The notes beneath the pieces were generated by a model. The model did no database searches, was not told the origin of the DNA, and saw only the letters and a program-made list of their open reading frames with translations. Shown here piece after piece: positions 1 through 7,497 of a stretch of DNA of 13,312 nt. Every line of letters begins with the position of its first letter. Positions within the stretch are counted from its first letter, which is position 1. Made by a program: the position numbers and the translations under genes. Source of the DNA: Clostridium sp. (GTDB taxonomy: Bacteria; Bacillota; Clostridia; Clostridiales; Clostridiaceae); NCBI GenBank assembly GCA_012511315.1, contig JAAZGI010000005.1:1-13312 (forward strand), read 5' to 3'.

Positions 1-2
1 GT

Positions 3-908
3 TTTATGATTGATCGTGATCGAATCATTCACTCCAAATCTTTCCGCCGCTTAAAACATAAAACACAAGTTTACATTCGCACCGCTGGTGATCACTATCG
101 AACGCGATTAACTCATACATTAGAAGTGAGTCAAATTGCTCGCACTATAGCTCGAGGTCTAGGTATCAATGAGGATTTAGTTGAGGCTATTACCTTGGCT
201 CACGACATTGGTCACGTGGCCTTCGCCCACAATGGCGAAGAGATTTTAAACCATTTACTACCAGGGGGATTCCGACACAATGAACAAAGTGTTCGGGTGC
301 TTCGCTACTTGGAACGTGATGGCAGAGGACTGAATTTGTCCCAAGAGGTTTTAGAAGGAGTCTTGCTCCATTCAGGTTTAGGAGGACGGGAAGCCACTAA
401 AGCCAGCCTTGAAGCACAAGTTGCAAAGTATGCCGATAAAATTGCTTATGTGAATCACGACATCGACGATTCAATTCGAGCGGGTATGCTTGATGTAAAA
501 GAAATACCTTCAGAATACTTTGAGGTGTTAGGAGAAACTCACGCTAAAAGAATTGATACCTTGGTTCGGAATATTGTAATGTCAACACAGGAAAATGTAA
601 GCAAGGGTACTTTAGAGGTAGCCCTTAGCCCTAGGGTGGATGAGGCGTTAATGGGGCTCCGCTCCTTTATGTTTAAAAATATTTACCTGGGAGAGGCCCA
701 AGCCAAGGAGAAAGATAAGGCGCAATTTATTATTAGTAATTTATTTTCTTATTATATGAACCATGAGTCAGCTTTACCTGAATTTTATCGAGAAATTTCG
801 CTCCGAGAGGGCAAAGAGCGTGCTGTGGCGGATTACATTGCTGGTATGACGGATGATTTTGCTATGACGACCTTCAAGAGTTACTTTATACCAGGGTTCA
901 CACTTTAG
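3..908 (+). CDS. dgt: dGTPase-like HD-domain dNTP triphosphohydrolase, 5' end cut by the window edge
   Basis: Probable deoxynucleoside triphosphate triphosphohydrolase of the HD superfamily, a cytoplasmic enzyme that would cleave dNTP to nucleoside plus triphosphate. Numbering from the ATG at 6, the metal-binding H...HD...D set is visible: H37 in LTHTLEV, H66-D67 in AHDIGH, and D152 in NHDIDD. The family signature RDRIIHSKSFRRLKHKTQV opens the fragment. Family members normally have about 35-45 residues before this signature and the frame is open to the window edge, so the ATG at 6 is probably internal and the true start lies upstream. The usual TPFGHAGE stretch after the HD motif reads VAFAHNGE here, a mild divergence. 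The gene sits 74 bases before dnaG, as in many clostridia. The family is clear; the substrate (dGTP or other dNTPs) cannot be read from the sequence. Confidence 0.88.
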   Translation, partial: FMIDRDRIIHSKSFRRLKHKTQVYIRTAGDHYRTRLTHTLEVSQIARTIARGLGINEDLVEAITLAHDIGHVAFAHNGEEILNHLLPGGFRHNEQSVRVLRYLERDGRGLNLSQEVLEGVLLHSGLGGREATKASLEAQVAKYADKIAYVNHDIDDSIRAGMLDVKEIPSEYFEVLGETHAKRIDTLVRNIVMSTQENVSKGTLEVALSPRVDEALMGLRSFMFKNIYLGEAQAKEKDKAQFIISNLFSYYMNHESALPEFYREISLREGKERAVADYIAGMTDDFAMTTFKSYFIPGFTL

Positions 909-925
909 TCGGGATGTGCTATAAT
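897..925 (+). promoter_or_regulatory. Promoter for dnaG-rpoD (P1), overlapping the end of the dGTPase gene
   Basis: A -35 element TTCACA (897-902) is followed by a 17-base spacer and a perfect -10 TATAAT (920-925). A TG at 917-918 makes it an extended -10. The -35 overlaps the last codons of the upstream gene. Transcription would start near 932, giving a leader of about 50 bases before dnaG. Confidence 0.7.
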
Positions 926-941
926 GTATATTTGGCGGGTA

Positions 942-950
942 TGCTATATT
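942..950 (+). promoter_or_regulatory. Possible second extended -10 element upstream of dnaG (P2)
   Basis: TGCTATATT at 942-950 repeats the extended -10 pattern of P1 25 bases downstream. No convincing -35 lies 16-18 bases upstream, so it would depend on the TG contact. It would start transcription near 957, just upstream of the dnaG ribosome binding site. Confidence 0.35.
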
Positions 951-982
951 ATTGACTGTCAGGTTCGAAAGATAGGAGAGCC

Positions 983-2725
983 ATGAAACGAATTCCAGAA
1001 GAGATTATTGAACAAATTAAAGAAAGTACAGATATCGTTGAGATCATTCAGGAGAAAGTTAACCTGAAAAGAACCGGTTCTAATTTCACTGGACTTTGTC
1101 CCTTTCATTCAGAAAAGACACCTTCATTTAGTGTGTCTCCATCTAAGCGAATTTATAAGTGCTTTGGTTGTGGAGAGGGAGGGAACGTATTCACCTTCCT
1201 AATGAAAACTCAAAACCTTGGTTTTGAAGAAGCGGTTCGTGTATTAGCAAACCGAGCTGGAATTGAGATTGAAGAGGAAAGCCAAGAACGAGCTGATGCA
1301 CGCCAAACCCGAGAAAAACTAGAAAATATCAACCGAACAGCCGCACGATTTTATTTTGATCAGCTACGTAGAAACAAAGAAGCGAGTGCTTATTTTTTAA
1401 AACGTGGAATTTCAGCTCAAACCATGACAAGATTTGGTTTGGGTTATGCGCCTGATTCCTGGGATTCTCTTTATCGCCATTTACAATCAAAGGGCTATAG
1501 TGAAGAAGATATCAAAAACTCTGGTCTCATGTCAGGCATCGAACGAGGCAAGTGTTATGATCGTTTTCGCAACCGAATCATTTTCCCGGTTTTTGATTAT
1601 CGGGGACGGATTACCGGATTTGGGGCTCGTGTACTTGATGACACCAAGCCGAAATACCTGAATTCACCAGAAACACCTTTATTCCATAAAGGTACCAACC
1701 TGTATGGGTTAAATTTTTCTGTGAAAAATATGAATAAAGAAGATGACACGCTCTTGATTGTGGAAGGTTATATGGATTGTATTGCCTTGCATCAAGCAGG
1801 GATTTACCAAGCGGTGGCTGCACTGGGGACGGCACTGACGCCAATCCAGGCAAAGCTCATGAAACGTTTTGCAACAAAAGTAATTACTTCTTTTGATGCC
1901 GATTCAGCCGGGCAGGAGGCGACCTTAAGAAGCCTTGAAATCCTAGGTCATGAAGGGTTTGAAGTACGGGTATTGAAAATTCCAGAAGGCAAGGATCCCG
2001 ACGATTACATTCATGAACATGGACGGGATGCCTTTATTGAATTAATGGATCAGGCTTTGTCATTGACAGAGTTTCAAATTGAAAAAGCTGGCGAAGGATT
2101 AGATCTTAGCAGGGAAGAAGATAAGGTGACTTATTTTAAAAACCTAGAGCCTGTACTTGAAAAATTATCAGGCATTGAAAAAGATATTTGGGTAGGTAAA
2201 CTAGCCGAAGATACTGGAGTTTCCAAATCAGCCATTCAATCCATGGTTCGAGGTGGATATGATCGTAAACTATGGATGACGTCACGCAAGCCAATTGGGT
2301 TTGTTGAATCGGGTCACCGCAGGGCTCAACGCTATCTTCTGAAATTGATGGCTTTAGGACATGAAGATGTGAGTCAATCAATTAATCAAGAAGAGTTAAC
2401 AGGAAACGCACATCAGCGAATTTATCAATTACTGGCTGATTATGAAGGCGATAATGTAAATACCTATCTCACAGCGAACCTTAGAAATGTTGATGAGCAG
2501 GGTGAATGGGCTCAGATTTTAGCTATTTCGGATTTACCCGATGATATCCAAGTTGATCGGCTGATCGCTGATTATGTGAGGACGGTTCGATATTATAATT
2601 TAAGAGCAAGAAAAAGCGCAATGGTGCAAGAAATAGAAACATTAGAAAAAGAAGGTAAACTGGCCGAATCGTTAGTGGTGGCCAGGGAACTGTTGCAGAT
2701 CCAAAAGGAACTTGGAGGTAAATAG
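983..2725 (+). CDS. dnaG: DNA primase DnaG
   Basis: Bacterial primase, which makes the RNA primers for leading- and lagging-strand DNA synthesis at the fork with the DnaB helicase. The N-terminal CHC2 zinc finger is complete: C39, H42, C60, C63. The catalytic core follows, with the TOPRIM motif at E261 (VEGYMD) and the acidic pair D305 and D307 in FDADSAG. The last 130 or so residues are the less conserved helicase-interaction domain. At 580 residues it is normal length. The start is set by AGGAG at 974-978, four bases before the ATG, and by the typical primase opening IPEEIIEQIK. The gene ends exactly where rpoD begins, so the two are surely co-transcribed and likely translationally coupled. 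No key residue is missing. Confidence 0.98.
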   Translation: MKRIPEEIIEQIKESTDIVEIIQEKVNLKRTGSNFTGLCPFHSEKTPSFSVSPSKRIYKCFGCGEGGNVFTFLMKTQNLGFEEAVRVLANRAGIEIEEESQERADARQTREKLENINRTAARFYFDQLRRNKEASAYFLKRGISAQTMTRFGLGYAPDSWDSLYRHLQSKGYSEEDIKNSGLMSGIERGKCYDRFRNRIIFPVFDYRGRITGFGARVLDDTKPKYLNSPETPLFHKGTNLYGLNFSVKNMNKEDDTLLIVEGYMDCIALHQAGIYQAVAALGTALTPIQAKLMKRFATKVITSFDADSAGQEATLRSLEILGHEGFEVRVLKIPEGKDPDDYIHEHGRDAFIELMDQALSLTEFQIEKAGEGLDLSREEDKVTYFKNLEPVLEKLSGIEKDIWVGKLAEDTGVSKSAIQSMVRGGYDRKLWMTSRKPIGFVESGHRRAQRYLLKLMALGHEDVSQSINQEELTGNAHQRIYQLLADYEGDNVNTYLTANLRNVDEQGEWAQILAISDLPDDIQVDRLIADYVRTVRYYNLRARKSAMVQEIETLEKEGKLAESLVVARELLQIQKELGGK

Positions 2726-3835
2726 ATGGAAGGCAGTATCAACAAAAAGATCGATCTAGACAAAAATGTGGACTTTGATCGTGATTTTCTTCAATCGATT
2801 ATTAACCGGTTGTTAGACAAAGCAAAAAAGACCCATTCGTTGAATTACACAGAAATCAACGATGAACTGGAAGATGTCGAAGTAACGCCAGCACAGATCG
2901 AGCGGATCTATGAAGGACTGGAAGCAATGGGTGTTGAAGTCATCCTAGAGAGCAAGGAAGATGAAGAAGAAGAGGAAGAGGTGGATCTGTCAGTACCTGA
3001 AGGGGTCTCTATTGATGATCCTGTAAGGATGTATCTAAAAGAAATCGGGAAAGTAGATCTTCTGACCTCCGAGGAAGAAGTTGCCTTAGCTAAACGGATT
3101 GAAGCTGGAGATGAAAGAGCTGTACAAGAGCTGGCAGAAGCCAACTTAAGATTGGTTGTTTCCATTGCCAAGCGTTATGTAGGTCGGGGTATGCAGTTTT
3201 TAGATTTGATTCAAGAGGGGAACTTGGGATTAATTAAAGCCGTAGAAAAGTTTGACTTTACAAAAGGATTTAAATTCTCAACTTATGCCACCTGGTGGAT
3301 TCGTCAAGCCATTACCCGGGCAATTGCTGACCAGGCAAGAACCATTCGGATCCCTGTTCATATGGTAGAGACGATTAACAAATTGATTCGAATCGAGCGT
3401 CAACTAATACAAGAGTTGGGGCGATCACCTCAACCTGAAGAAATTGCTGAATTGATGGATATTCCAGCGGATAAGGTTCGTGAAATTATGAAAATTGCTC
3501 AAGAACCAGTTTCTTTGGAAACGCCGATTGGGGAAGAAGAAGATTCACACTTGGGAGACTTCATTGAAGACCAGGATGCACCAGCACCAGCTGAGGCTGC
3601 AGCTTTTACTATGCTAAAAGAGCAGTTGATGGATGTACTGGATACCCTAACACCACGGGAAGAAAAAGTTCTTCGCCTGCGTTTTGGTTTAGACGATGGT
3701 CGTGCTAGAACTTTGGAAGAAGTGGGTAAGGAATTTAATGTTACTCGTGAGCGAATTCGTCAGATAGAAGCCAAGGCGCTAAGGAAATTGCGCCATCCGT
3801 CTCGATCCAAAAAGCTGAAGGATTATTTAGAATAA
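2726..3835 (+). CDS. rpoD: Primary sigma factor RpoD/SigA
   Basis: The housekeeping sigma-70 factor that directs RNA polymerase to -35/-10 promoters. At 369 residues it has the compact Gram-positive SigA form. Region 1.1 (about 1-75) is followed by an acidic run (79-85), region 1.2 (98-130, [11 protein letters not shown]), region 2 (about 133-205, with the aromatic DNA-melting residues in [13 protein letters not shown]), region 3 (about 212-290) and region 4 (about 302-357). The recognition helix [13 protein letters not shown] is intact, so it should read standard promoters. The ATG directly follows the dnaG stop codon; its ribosome site GGAGG lies inside the last dnaG codons. A strong terminator closes the unit about 100 bases downstream. 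Confidence 0.98.
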   Translation: MEGSINKKIDLDKNVDFDRDFLQSIINRLLDKAKKTHSLNYTEINDELEDVEVTPAQIERIYEGLEAMGVEVILESKEDEEEEEEVDLSVPEGVSIDDPVRMYLKEIGKVDLLTSEEEVALAKRIEAGDERAVQELAEANLRLVVSIAKRYVGRGMQFLDLIQEGNLGLIKAVEKFDFTKGFKFSTYATWWIRQAITRAIADQARTIRIPVHMVETINKLIRIERQLIQELGRSPQPEEIAELMDIPADKVREIMKIAQEPVSLETPIGEEEDSHLGDFIEDQDAPAPAEAAAFTMLKEQLMDVLDTLTPREEKVLRLRFGLDDGRARTLEEVGKEFNVTRERIRQIEAKALRKLRHPSRSKKLKDYLE

Positions 3836-3844
3836 AATAAAGGT

Positions 3845-3868
3845 TTCAGATGGATATATCTATCTGAA
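3845..3868 (+). repeat. Palindrome just after rpoD, hairpin without a U-tract
   Basis: Two 12-base arms meet with no spacer (TTCAGATGGATA and TATCTATCTGAA), pairing throughout with one G-U wobble, so a realistic hairpin has a four-base loop. It starts nine bases after the rpoD stop codon and is followed by A residues, not T residues, so it is not an intrinsic terminator on the + strand. It may protect or process the 3' end; that role is a guess. Confidence 0.5.
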
Positions 3869-3928
3869 AAAATAGAATAAATTTGAATGGTAAAAGATTC
3901 TTTGGTTTATTCCTGAAAGATTGAATCG

Positions 3929-3968
3929 AAAAAAGGCTGCCCAAGAGATTTGCGGGCAGCCTTTTTTT
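3929..3968 (+). terminator. Rho-independent terminator of the dnaG-rpoD unit
   Basis: A perfect 8-bp GC-rich stem, GGCTGCCC (3935-3942) with GGGCAGCC (3954-3961), is flanked by a run of six A before it and seven T after it (3962-3968). The A and T runs extend the stem. This is the end of the operon. Confidence 0.95.
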
Positions 3969-4028
3969 ACGTAGTTGGGTTAATTCACGAAATAGAAACA
4001 AGTCCGCTAAAGTCATCAAGGATTCTGA

Positions 4029-4037
4029 TGCTATAAT
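4029..4037 (+). promoter_or_regulatory. Extended -10 promoter for the PH-like membrane protein
   Basis: TGCTATAAT at 4029-4037 has a perfect -10 (4032-4037) with the upstream TG. The expected -35 position (4009-4014, AAAGTC) is poor, so the promoter would rest on the extended -10. A start near 4044 would give a leader of only about 20 bases. Confidence 0.6.
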
Positions 4038-4063
4038 AGATTAGGTATGGGAGGTTTTATGTA

Positions 4064-4939
4064 ATGGATTATACACCTGAAAAAAATAATATTAGGATAC
4101 TAATTATGCTTGGGCTTTTGCTCTTTGATCTCATCATTATCGCTCTATTTGTCATAGCGACATCCATGAGCATCAAAGGCCTTTTGGTGTTTCTTTTTTT
4201 ACTTTTAAATGTTTATGGAGCTTATATTCTAGTTCTTTTAATGTCTTTAAAATTTCGTCTCACGGACCAGCAATTTACGATCTCAGGAGCATTCGATTTA
4301 AAACAGATTCAAATTCCAGTGACAGAAATTCAATGTTGGTCAAGAAGAATCACCTTACTTGAAAATGTAGGCACTAGTCTACATACAGCTCGTTTCGCCT
4401 TGGGAAAAGGTCTAGACTCAAATGGGGAATCAGCGGATTTATTTATTACTTCTTCAAAAAAAGCTGTCTTTTTAAAAACCAAGCAAGGAAATTATGGGAT
4501 TTCACCAGAGGAGGCGGATGCTTTTGTAGAGCAATTAAAAGAACTAGGGATACCGCAACGGACTGGAAATGAACGTTCTTTTATGAACGCTGATAATAAT
4601 GATGGACGAGCTCCCATGAATCAGTTAACGCGATACTGCATATTGTTAACCGTGATTTTATTGCTCTTACCCGTGGTTATGTATTTTTTAAATCTGCTAC
4701 CCGAATGGGTCCCTGTATCCATGAATCAATACATCACTCGTAGTGCTTATTTAGAATCTGTTATCTTTAAAGGACTACTGGCTCTGGTCACTATTACGGT
4801 TACTTACGGAATTATATTTCTTCTCTCATCTACTGACGGAAAATTTTATTATCGAATTATGTTTGTACCACTGGTTTTTGTAGTAGTTTTGTTGTTTCTT
4901 GAAATCAACACGCACCTTAATATTCTACTTAATTTTTAA
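4064..4939 (+). CDS. Five-helix membrane protein with a probable bacterial PH-like domain
   Basis: Unnamed integral membrane protein of 291 residues. Helices are visible at about 10-34, 37-60, 191-212, 234-256 and 264-282. Between the second and third helix lies a soluble stretch (about 62-165) whose pattern, a short 'FRLTDQQFTISG' strand pair, then 'IQIPVTEIQ', then strands and a final helix, resembles the bacterial PH domains found in many Bacillota membrane proteins. The PH assignment rests on pattern recognition and is moderate. GGGAGG at 4049-4054, nine bases before the ATG, sets the start. It has its own promoter and sits between the rpoD terminator and trmK, in a position where rpoD and trmK are often adjacent. 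No substrate or partner can be named. Confidence 0.75.
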   Translation: MDYTPEKNNIRILIMLGLLLFDLIIIALFVIATSMSIKGLLVFLFLLLNVYGAYILVLLMSLKFRLTDQQFTISGAFDLKQIQIPVTEIQCWSRRITLLENVGTSLHTARFALGKGLDSNGESADLFITSSKKAVFLKTKQGNYGISPEEADAFVEQLKELGIPQRTGNERSFMNADNNDGRAPMNQLTRYCILLTVILLLLPVVMYFLNLLPEWVPVSMNQYITRSAYLESVIFKGLLALVTITVTYGIIFLLSSTDGKFYYRIMFVPLVFVVVLLFLEINTHLNILLNF

Positions 4940-5000
4940 CGTGTTTGGAAAGGCGTGGTTATAGCTTTTAGCAACAATTAGAAAAGATGTAGACTGAAGT

Positions 5001-5026
5001 TCAAAGCTAAAGGTCAAAGCTAAAGG
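5001..5026 (+). repeat. 13-base perfect tandem repeat, two copies
   Basis: TCAAAGCTAAAGG occurs twice without a gap (5001-5013 and 5014-5026), followed by the first four bases of a third copy. It lies in the 259-base gap between the membrane protein and trmK. No terminator with a T-run and no convincing promoter were seen in that gap, and the rest of it holds nothing recognisable. Confidence 0.8.
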
Positions 5027-5198
5027 TCAAGAATGAGAGATTCAAGCAAGACGAAGTATAGAAAGAAGTTATTGGGACACATGTTTGAAAAGGAAATCTG
5101 CAATACAATGCAATAGGGTTCCGAGATAAAGAAAATTCAATGTATTGGGATGAAAAAGATCTAAGAAGTCAGTAATCTTGAAAGTTGGAGGGGTAGAG

Positions 5199-5897
5199 AT
5201 GAAATTATCGAAAAGATTAAGCAAAATAGTGGAGATGACACCTCCTTGCCTTAGCGTAGCAGATGTAGGTACAGACCATGGTTATGTGCCCTGTGCGCTT
5301 CTATTAGCAGATAAAGTGAAAAGGGTGATAGCGTCTGATGTTAACCGAAAACCTCTAGAAAAGGCTGTGATGACATCTAAAGGCTACAACTTAGAGTCAT
5401 TGATTGAGTTTCGTTTGGGGTCTGGACTGGAAGTTTTAAGCAAAGGGGAAGTTAATGGTGCAATCATTGCTGGTATGGGTGGTGAGCTGACTCAAGAAAT
5501 CCTTGAGAAGTCGATGAATCTTGTGAAAGAACTCGATTTTCTTCTTTTGCAACCAGCTCAAAACCAGCCATCCTTGCGTCGGTACCTTTATGCAGGTAAC
5601 TATGACATCTTAAAGGAAGAGCTTGTTCAGGAAATAGATGGTCGATTCTATGAGTTTTTTTTAGTTCGCTACCAAGAAAAATCCCCAGAAATTCTTGAAG
5701 AAGCGATGGATTATTTGATTAGTCCTCGGCTAAGGAAAGACCAACATCCCCTTTTAAAAGAGTTTATTGAATCGAAAATAGTGGAGCTTGAATCAATTCA
5801 AGAAAAGTTAGATCAGTCTTTTCAATCTTCACGCAATAAAAATTTAGAATTAACCAATCAAAAGAAGTATTTAAAGGAGATGCTATTATGGCTGTAA
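5199..5897 (+). CDS. trmK: tRNA (adenine(22)-N1)-methyltransferase TrmK
   Basis: SAM-dependent Rossmann methyltransferase of the TrmK (YqfN) family, which makes m1A22 in the D-arm of tRNAs. The SAM-binding motif I, VADVGTDHGYVP, is at residues 20-31; the family blocks AGMGGELTQEIL (91-102) and LLLQPAQNQPSLRRYL (115-130) are present; the C-terminal third is helical and probably a coiled coil, as in the family. It is 232 residues long, normal size. I chose the ATG at 5199 because GGAGGGG (5187-5193) lies five bases before it and the protein then begins MKLSKRL like its relatives; an in-frame TTG at 5178 is upstream of that site. The stop codon overlaps the next gene by 10 bases, a common pairing with Nif3-family genes. 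Confidence 0.93.
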   Translation: MKLSKRLSKIVEMTPPCLSVADVGTDHGYVPCALLLADKVKRVIASDVNRKPLEKAVMTSKGYNLESLIEFRLGSGLEVLSKGEVNGAIIAGMGGELTQEILEKSMNLVKELDFLLLQPAQNQPSLRRYLYAGNYDILKEELVQEIDGRFYEFFLVRYQEKSPEILEEAMDYLISPRLRKDQHPLLKEFIESKIVELESIQEKLDQSFQSSRNKNLELTNQKKYLKEMLLWL

Positions 5898-6700
5898 AAT
5901 TAGGTGAACTGATAGCAATTATTGAGAAAACTGCGCCATTACAATTAAAAGAAGCTTGGGACAATCCAGGATTGGCTGTGGGCGACCCCGAACAAGTAAT
6001 TGAGAAGGTCTTAATAGGCATGGATGTTACCATGGGACTAATTGATGAGGCGAATGCTCTGGGAGCTCAGCTTATATTAACCCATCATCCCATGCTTTTC
6101 AGTCGACCAGACTCAGTGACGCCACAGAATTTATCAGGTAGAAAAATATTGGCCCTCGTTAAAAACAATTTGAGTGCCTACTCAGCCCACACCAATCTTG
6201 ACAAGGCGAAGATGGGAATGAATGATCGATTGATGCATCTTTTAGGATTTAATGAGTGGACTCTTTTAGAAGATCCAGAAGATGGCCAGTCAGAAGATGA
6301 GGGAATTGGCCGGATGACGACCATAGATCCTATTTCTTTAAATGAGTTAGCCACTAAGGTAACTCATGCCCTGGATTTGGACCAAGTGAGATTCGCAGGT
6401 AATCCAGAGCAAATAATTGAGACCGTAGCCGTAATCAATGGAAGTGGTGCTGAATTCATTCAAGGAGCCAAAGAACAAGGAATTAACTGCATTATCACTG
6501 GAGATACAAAGTACCATGAGGTGTTGGATGCCTTGGAAGATGGAATTTGTGTGATTGACCCAGGTCATTTTGCTTCGGAATGGAAAGTGTTTCAGGCTGC
6601 CATGGCTGACGTAGAGGCAGAAGTGATCAAAAGAATCGGACCAGTTCAATTTATTGTGTCAGAAAGCTCCAAGGATCCCTATCAAACCCTACGGGTCTAA
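5888..6700 (+). CDS. Nif3-like dinuclear metal centre protein (YbgI/YqfO family)
   Basis: A Nif3/DUF34 family protein with a two-metal site; relatives have been called GTP cyclohydrolase 1 type 2-like, but the family's physiological role is unsettled. The five expected ligands are all present: H66 and H67 (LTHHPML), D105 (AHTNLDKA), H227 and E231 (DPGHFASEW), at nearly the same spacing as in E. coli YbgI (H63, H64, D101, H215, E219). The motif TGDTKYHEVLDA precedes the last pair. At 270 residues it is the short form, without the inserted domain of the roughly 370-residue Bacillus version. AAGGAG lies just upstream of the ATG inside the end of trmK, and the genes overlap by 10 bases, so they are co-translated. 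RNase P RNA follows. Confidence 0.93.
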   Translation: MAVKLGELIAIIEKTAPLQLKEAWDNPGLAVGDPEQVIEKVLIGMDVTMGLIDEANALGAQLILTHHPMLFSRPDSVTPQNLSGRKILALVKNNLSAYSAHTNLDKAKMGMNDRLMHLLGFNEWTLLEDPEDGQSEDEGIGRMTTIDPISLNELATKVTHALDLDQVRFAGNPEQIIETVAVINGSGAEFIQGAKEQGINCIITGDTKYHEVLDALEDGICVIDPGHFASEWKVFQAAMADVEAEVIKRIGPVQFIVSESSKDPYQTLRV

Positions 6701-6753
6701 GCATATAATGGGGTTTTGCAGGGAATGGCTATATAGTTAACGACTATTTTTCA

Positions 6754-6782
6754 TTGCTAAAAATAGGGAAAAATGGTATTAT
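6754..6782 (+). promoter_or_regulatory. Promoter of the RNase P RNA gene
   Basis: -35 TTGCTA (6754-6759), a 17-base spacer and -10 TATTAT (6777-6782), with a TG at 6774-6775 giving an extended -10. The predicted start at about 6788-6790 agrees with the 5' strand of the RNA's terminal helix. Confidence 0.75.
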
Positions 6783-6785
6783 TAG

Positions 6786-7134
6786 GTGTGCTGAGTATGT
6801 CAGATGATCGCTGCTATTAATTTAGGAGAGGAAAGTCCGAGCTCCGTAGGGCAGGGTGCTGGGCAATTCCCAGTGAGGGTGACCTTAAGGATAGTGCAAC
6901 AGAGAGATACCGCTGATCGTAAGATTAGTAAGGGTGGAAAGGTGAGGTAAGAGCTCACCAGCATACTGGTGACTTTATGGCTATGTAAACCCCACCTGGT
7001 GCAAGGCCGAATAGAGGGACATATGGAGCTGCCCGTTCCGTCCCTGGGTGTGCCGCTTGAACCTGTAAGAAATTACAGGTCTAGATAGATGATCATTTAA
7101 TACAGAACTCGGCTTATAGACTTACTCAGCACAC
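6786..7134 (+). ncRNA. rnpB: RNase P RNA, type A
   Basis: Catalytic RNA of ribonuclease P, which removes the 5' leader from tRNA precursors. The universally conserved blocks occur in order: GAGGAAAGTCCGAGCTCC (6828-6845), GTGCAACAGAGAGATACC (6894-6911), GTGCAAGGCCGAATAGAGGG (6999-7018) and ACAGAACTCGGCTTATA (7102-7118). The ends pair as helix P1: GTGTGCTGAGTA (6786-6797) with TACTCAGCACAC (7123-7134), 12 perfect base pairs. The layout and the sequence after the first block (GTAGGGCAGGGTGC) match type A as in E. coli, not type B of Bacillus. This supports a clostridial rather than a bacilli source. Length is about 349 nt, normal. It has its own promoter and terminator. Confidence 0.97.
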
Positions 7135-7172
7135 TAAAATGACTGGCAGATGCCAGTCATTTTAGTTTTTTT
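7135..7172 (+). terminator. Terminator of the RNase P RNA gene
   Basis: A perfect 13-bp stem, TAAAATGACTGGC (7135-7147) with GCCAGTCATTTTA (7152-7164), a four-base loop and a run of seven T (7166-7172). It begins directly at the end of helix P1. Confidence 0.95.
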
Positions 7173-7174
7173 GG

Positions 7175-7283
7175 GTGCGCCCAACATGGGCACCATAAGG
7201 TGGATGATATAAGCCGCATGAATGGAAAGATTCACGTACGGTTCCGTGAGAGCTAGGGATGAAGCTCCCTTGGGCTACTCTAT
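7175..7283 (+). mobile_element. Group II intron relic: 5'-end-like sequence fused to domains V and VI
   Basis: Domain V is recognisable at 7212-7243. AGCCG pairs with CGGTT, the inner stem TGAAT pairs with ATTCA around a GGAAAG cap, and the characteristic two-base TA bulge sits just before CGGTT. Domain VI follows: GAGAGC (7248-7253) pairs with GCT and CTC (7274-7276, 7278-7280), leaving A7277 bulged. That A is seven bases from TAT at 7281-7283, matching the branch-point and AY 3' end of group II introns. GTGCGCCC at 7175 looks like an intron 5' end and can pair with GGGC at 7189-7192. Only about 36 bases separate it from domain V, so domain I, domains II-IV and the maturase gene are gone. 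It lies two bases after the rnpB terminator. It cannot self-splice alone. Domains V-VI are strong; the 5'-end call is inference. Confidence 0.75.
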
Positions 7284-7413
7284 TACCAAATTTTAAAGAT
7301 TTGAAAAGATAATAAAAGCTAGCTTACTGAATCAAAGGGAGTACACTGGAACTAGAGGTTCCGCTCATCTCAGGAAAAAATTAACCAAAGTGAAACCAAA
7401 GAATTTCTATTTT
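7284..7413. other. AT-rich spacer downstream of the intron relic
   Basis: No reading frame with a ribosome site was seen. The one visible structure is a small hairpin, GGAAC (7348-7352) with GTTCC (7358-7362) around a five-base loop; it has no T-run and is not a terminator. The stretch could hold more degraded mobile DNA, but nothing diagnostic is visible. Confidence 0.4.
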
Positions 7414-7422
7414 TGCTATAAT
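7414..7422 (+). promoter_or_regulatory. Extended -10 promoter for the membrane protein at 7498
   Basis: TGCTATAAT (7414-7422) is a perfect extended -10. No good -35 is present 16-18 bases upstream. Transcription from about 7429 would give a leader near 70 bases. Confidence 0.55.
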
Positions 7423-7497
7423 ACAAATAACTAAACGTGATACAAGATATAAGTAGAGTTCCTTACATAGCCAGTGCACAGTGAAGGGTTGTTTATA

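Noticed and set aside
1611..1853. Minus-strand open frame inside dnaG
   Set aside because: It lies opposite a well-conserved primase core, has no recognisable protein features and no ribosome site; a shadow of dnaG.
2908..3171. Minus-strand open frame with a serine run inside rpoD
   Set aside because: The serine run is the complement of the acidic GAA/GAG codons of SigA; no independent coding evidence.
5085..5109. Possible promoter TTGAAA with TACAAT before trmK
   Set aside because: The spacing is only 13 bases and no other -10 fits at 16-18 bases.
5178..5198. TTG as the start of trmK
   Set aside because: The Shine-Dalgarno GGAGGGG lies downstream of it, and the protein aligns with its family from the ATG at 5199.
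6733..6751. Possible terminator after the Nif3-family gene (ATAGT/ACTAT with TTTTT)
   Set aside because: A five-bp AT-rich stem is too weak to call, and it overlaps the approach to the rnpB promoter.
7474..7497. GTG as the start of the membrane protein
   Set aside because: The only ribosome site, GAAGGG, is inside this extension and points to the TTG at 7498; still not certain.
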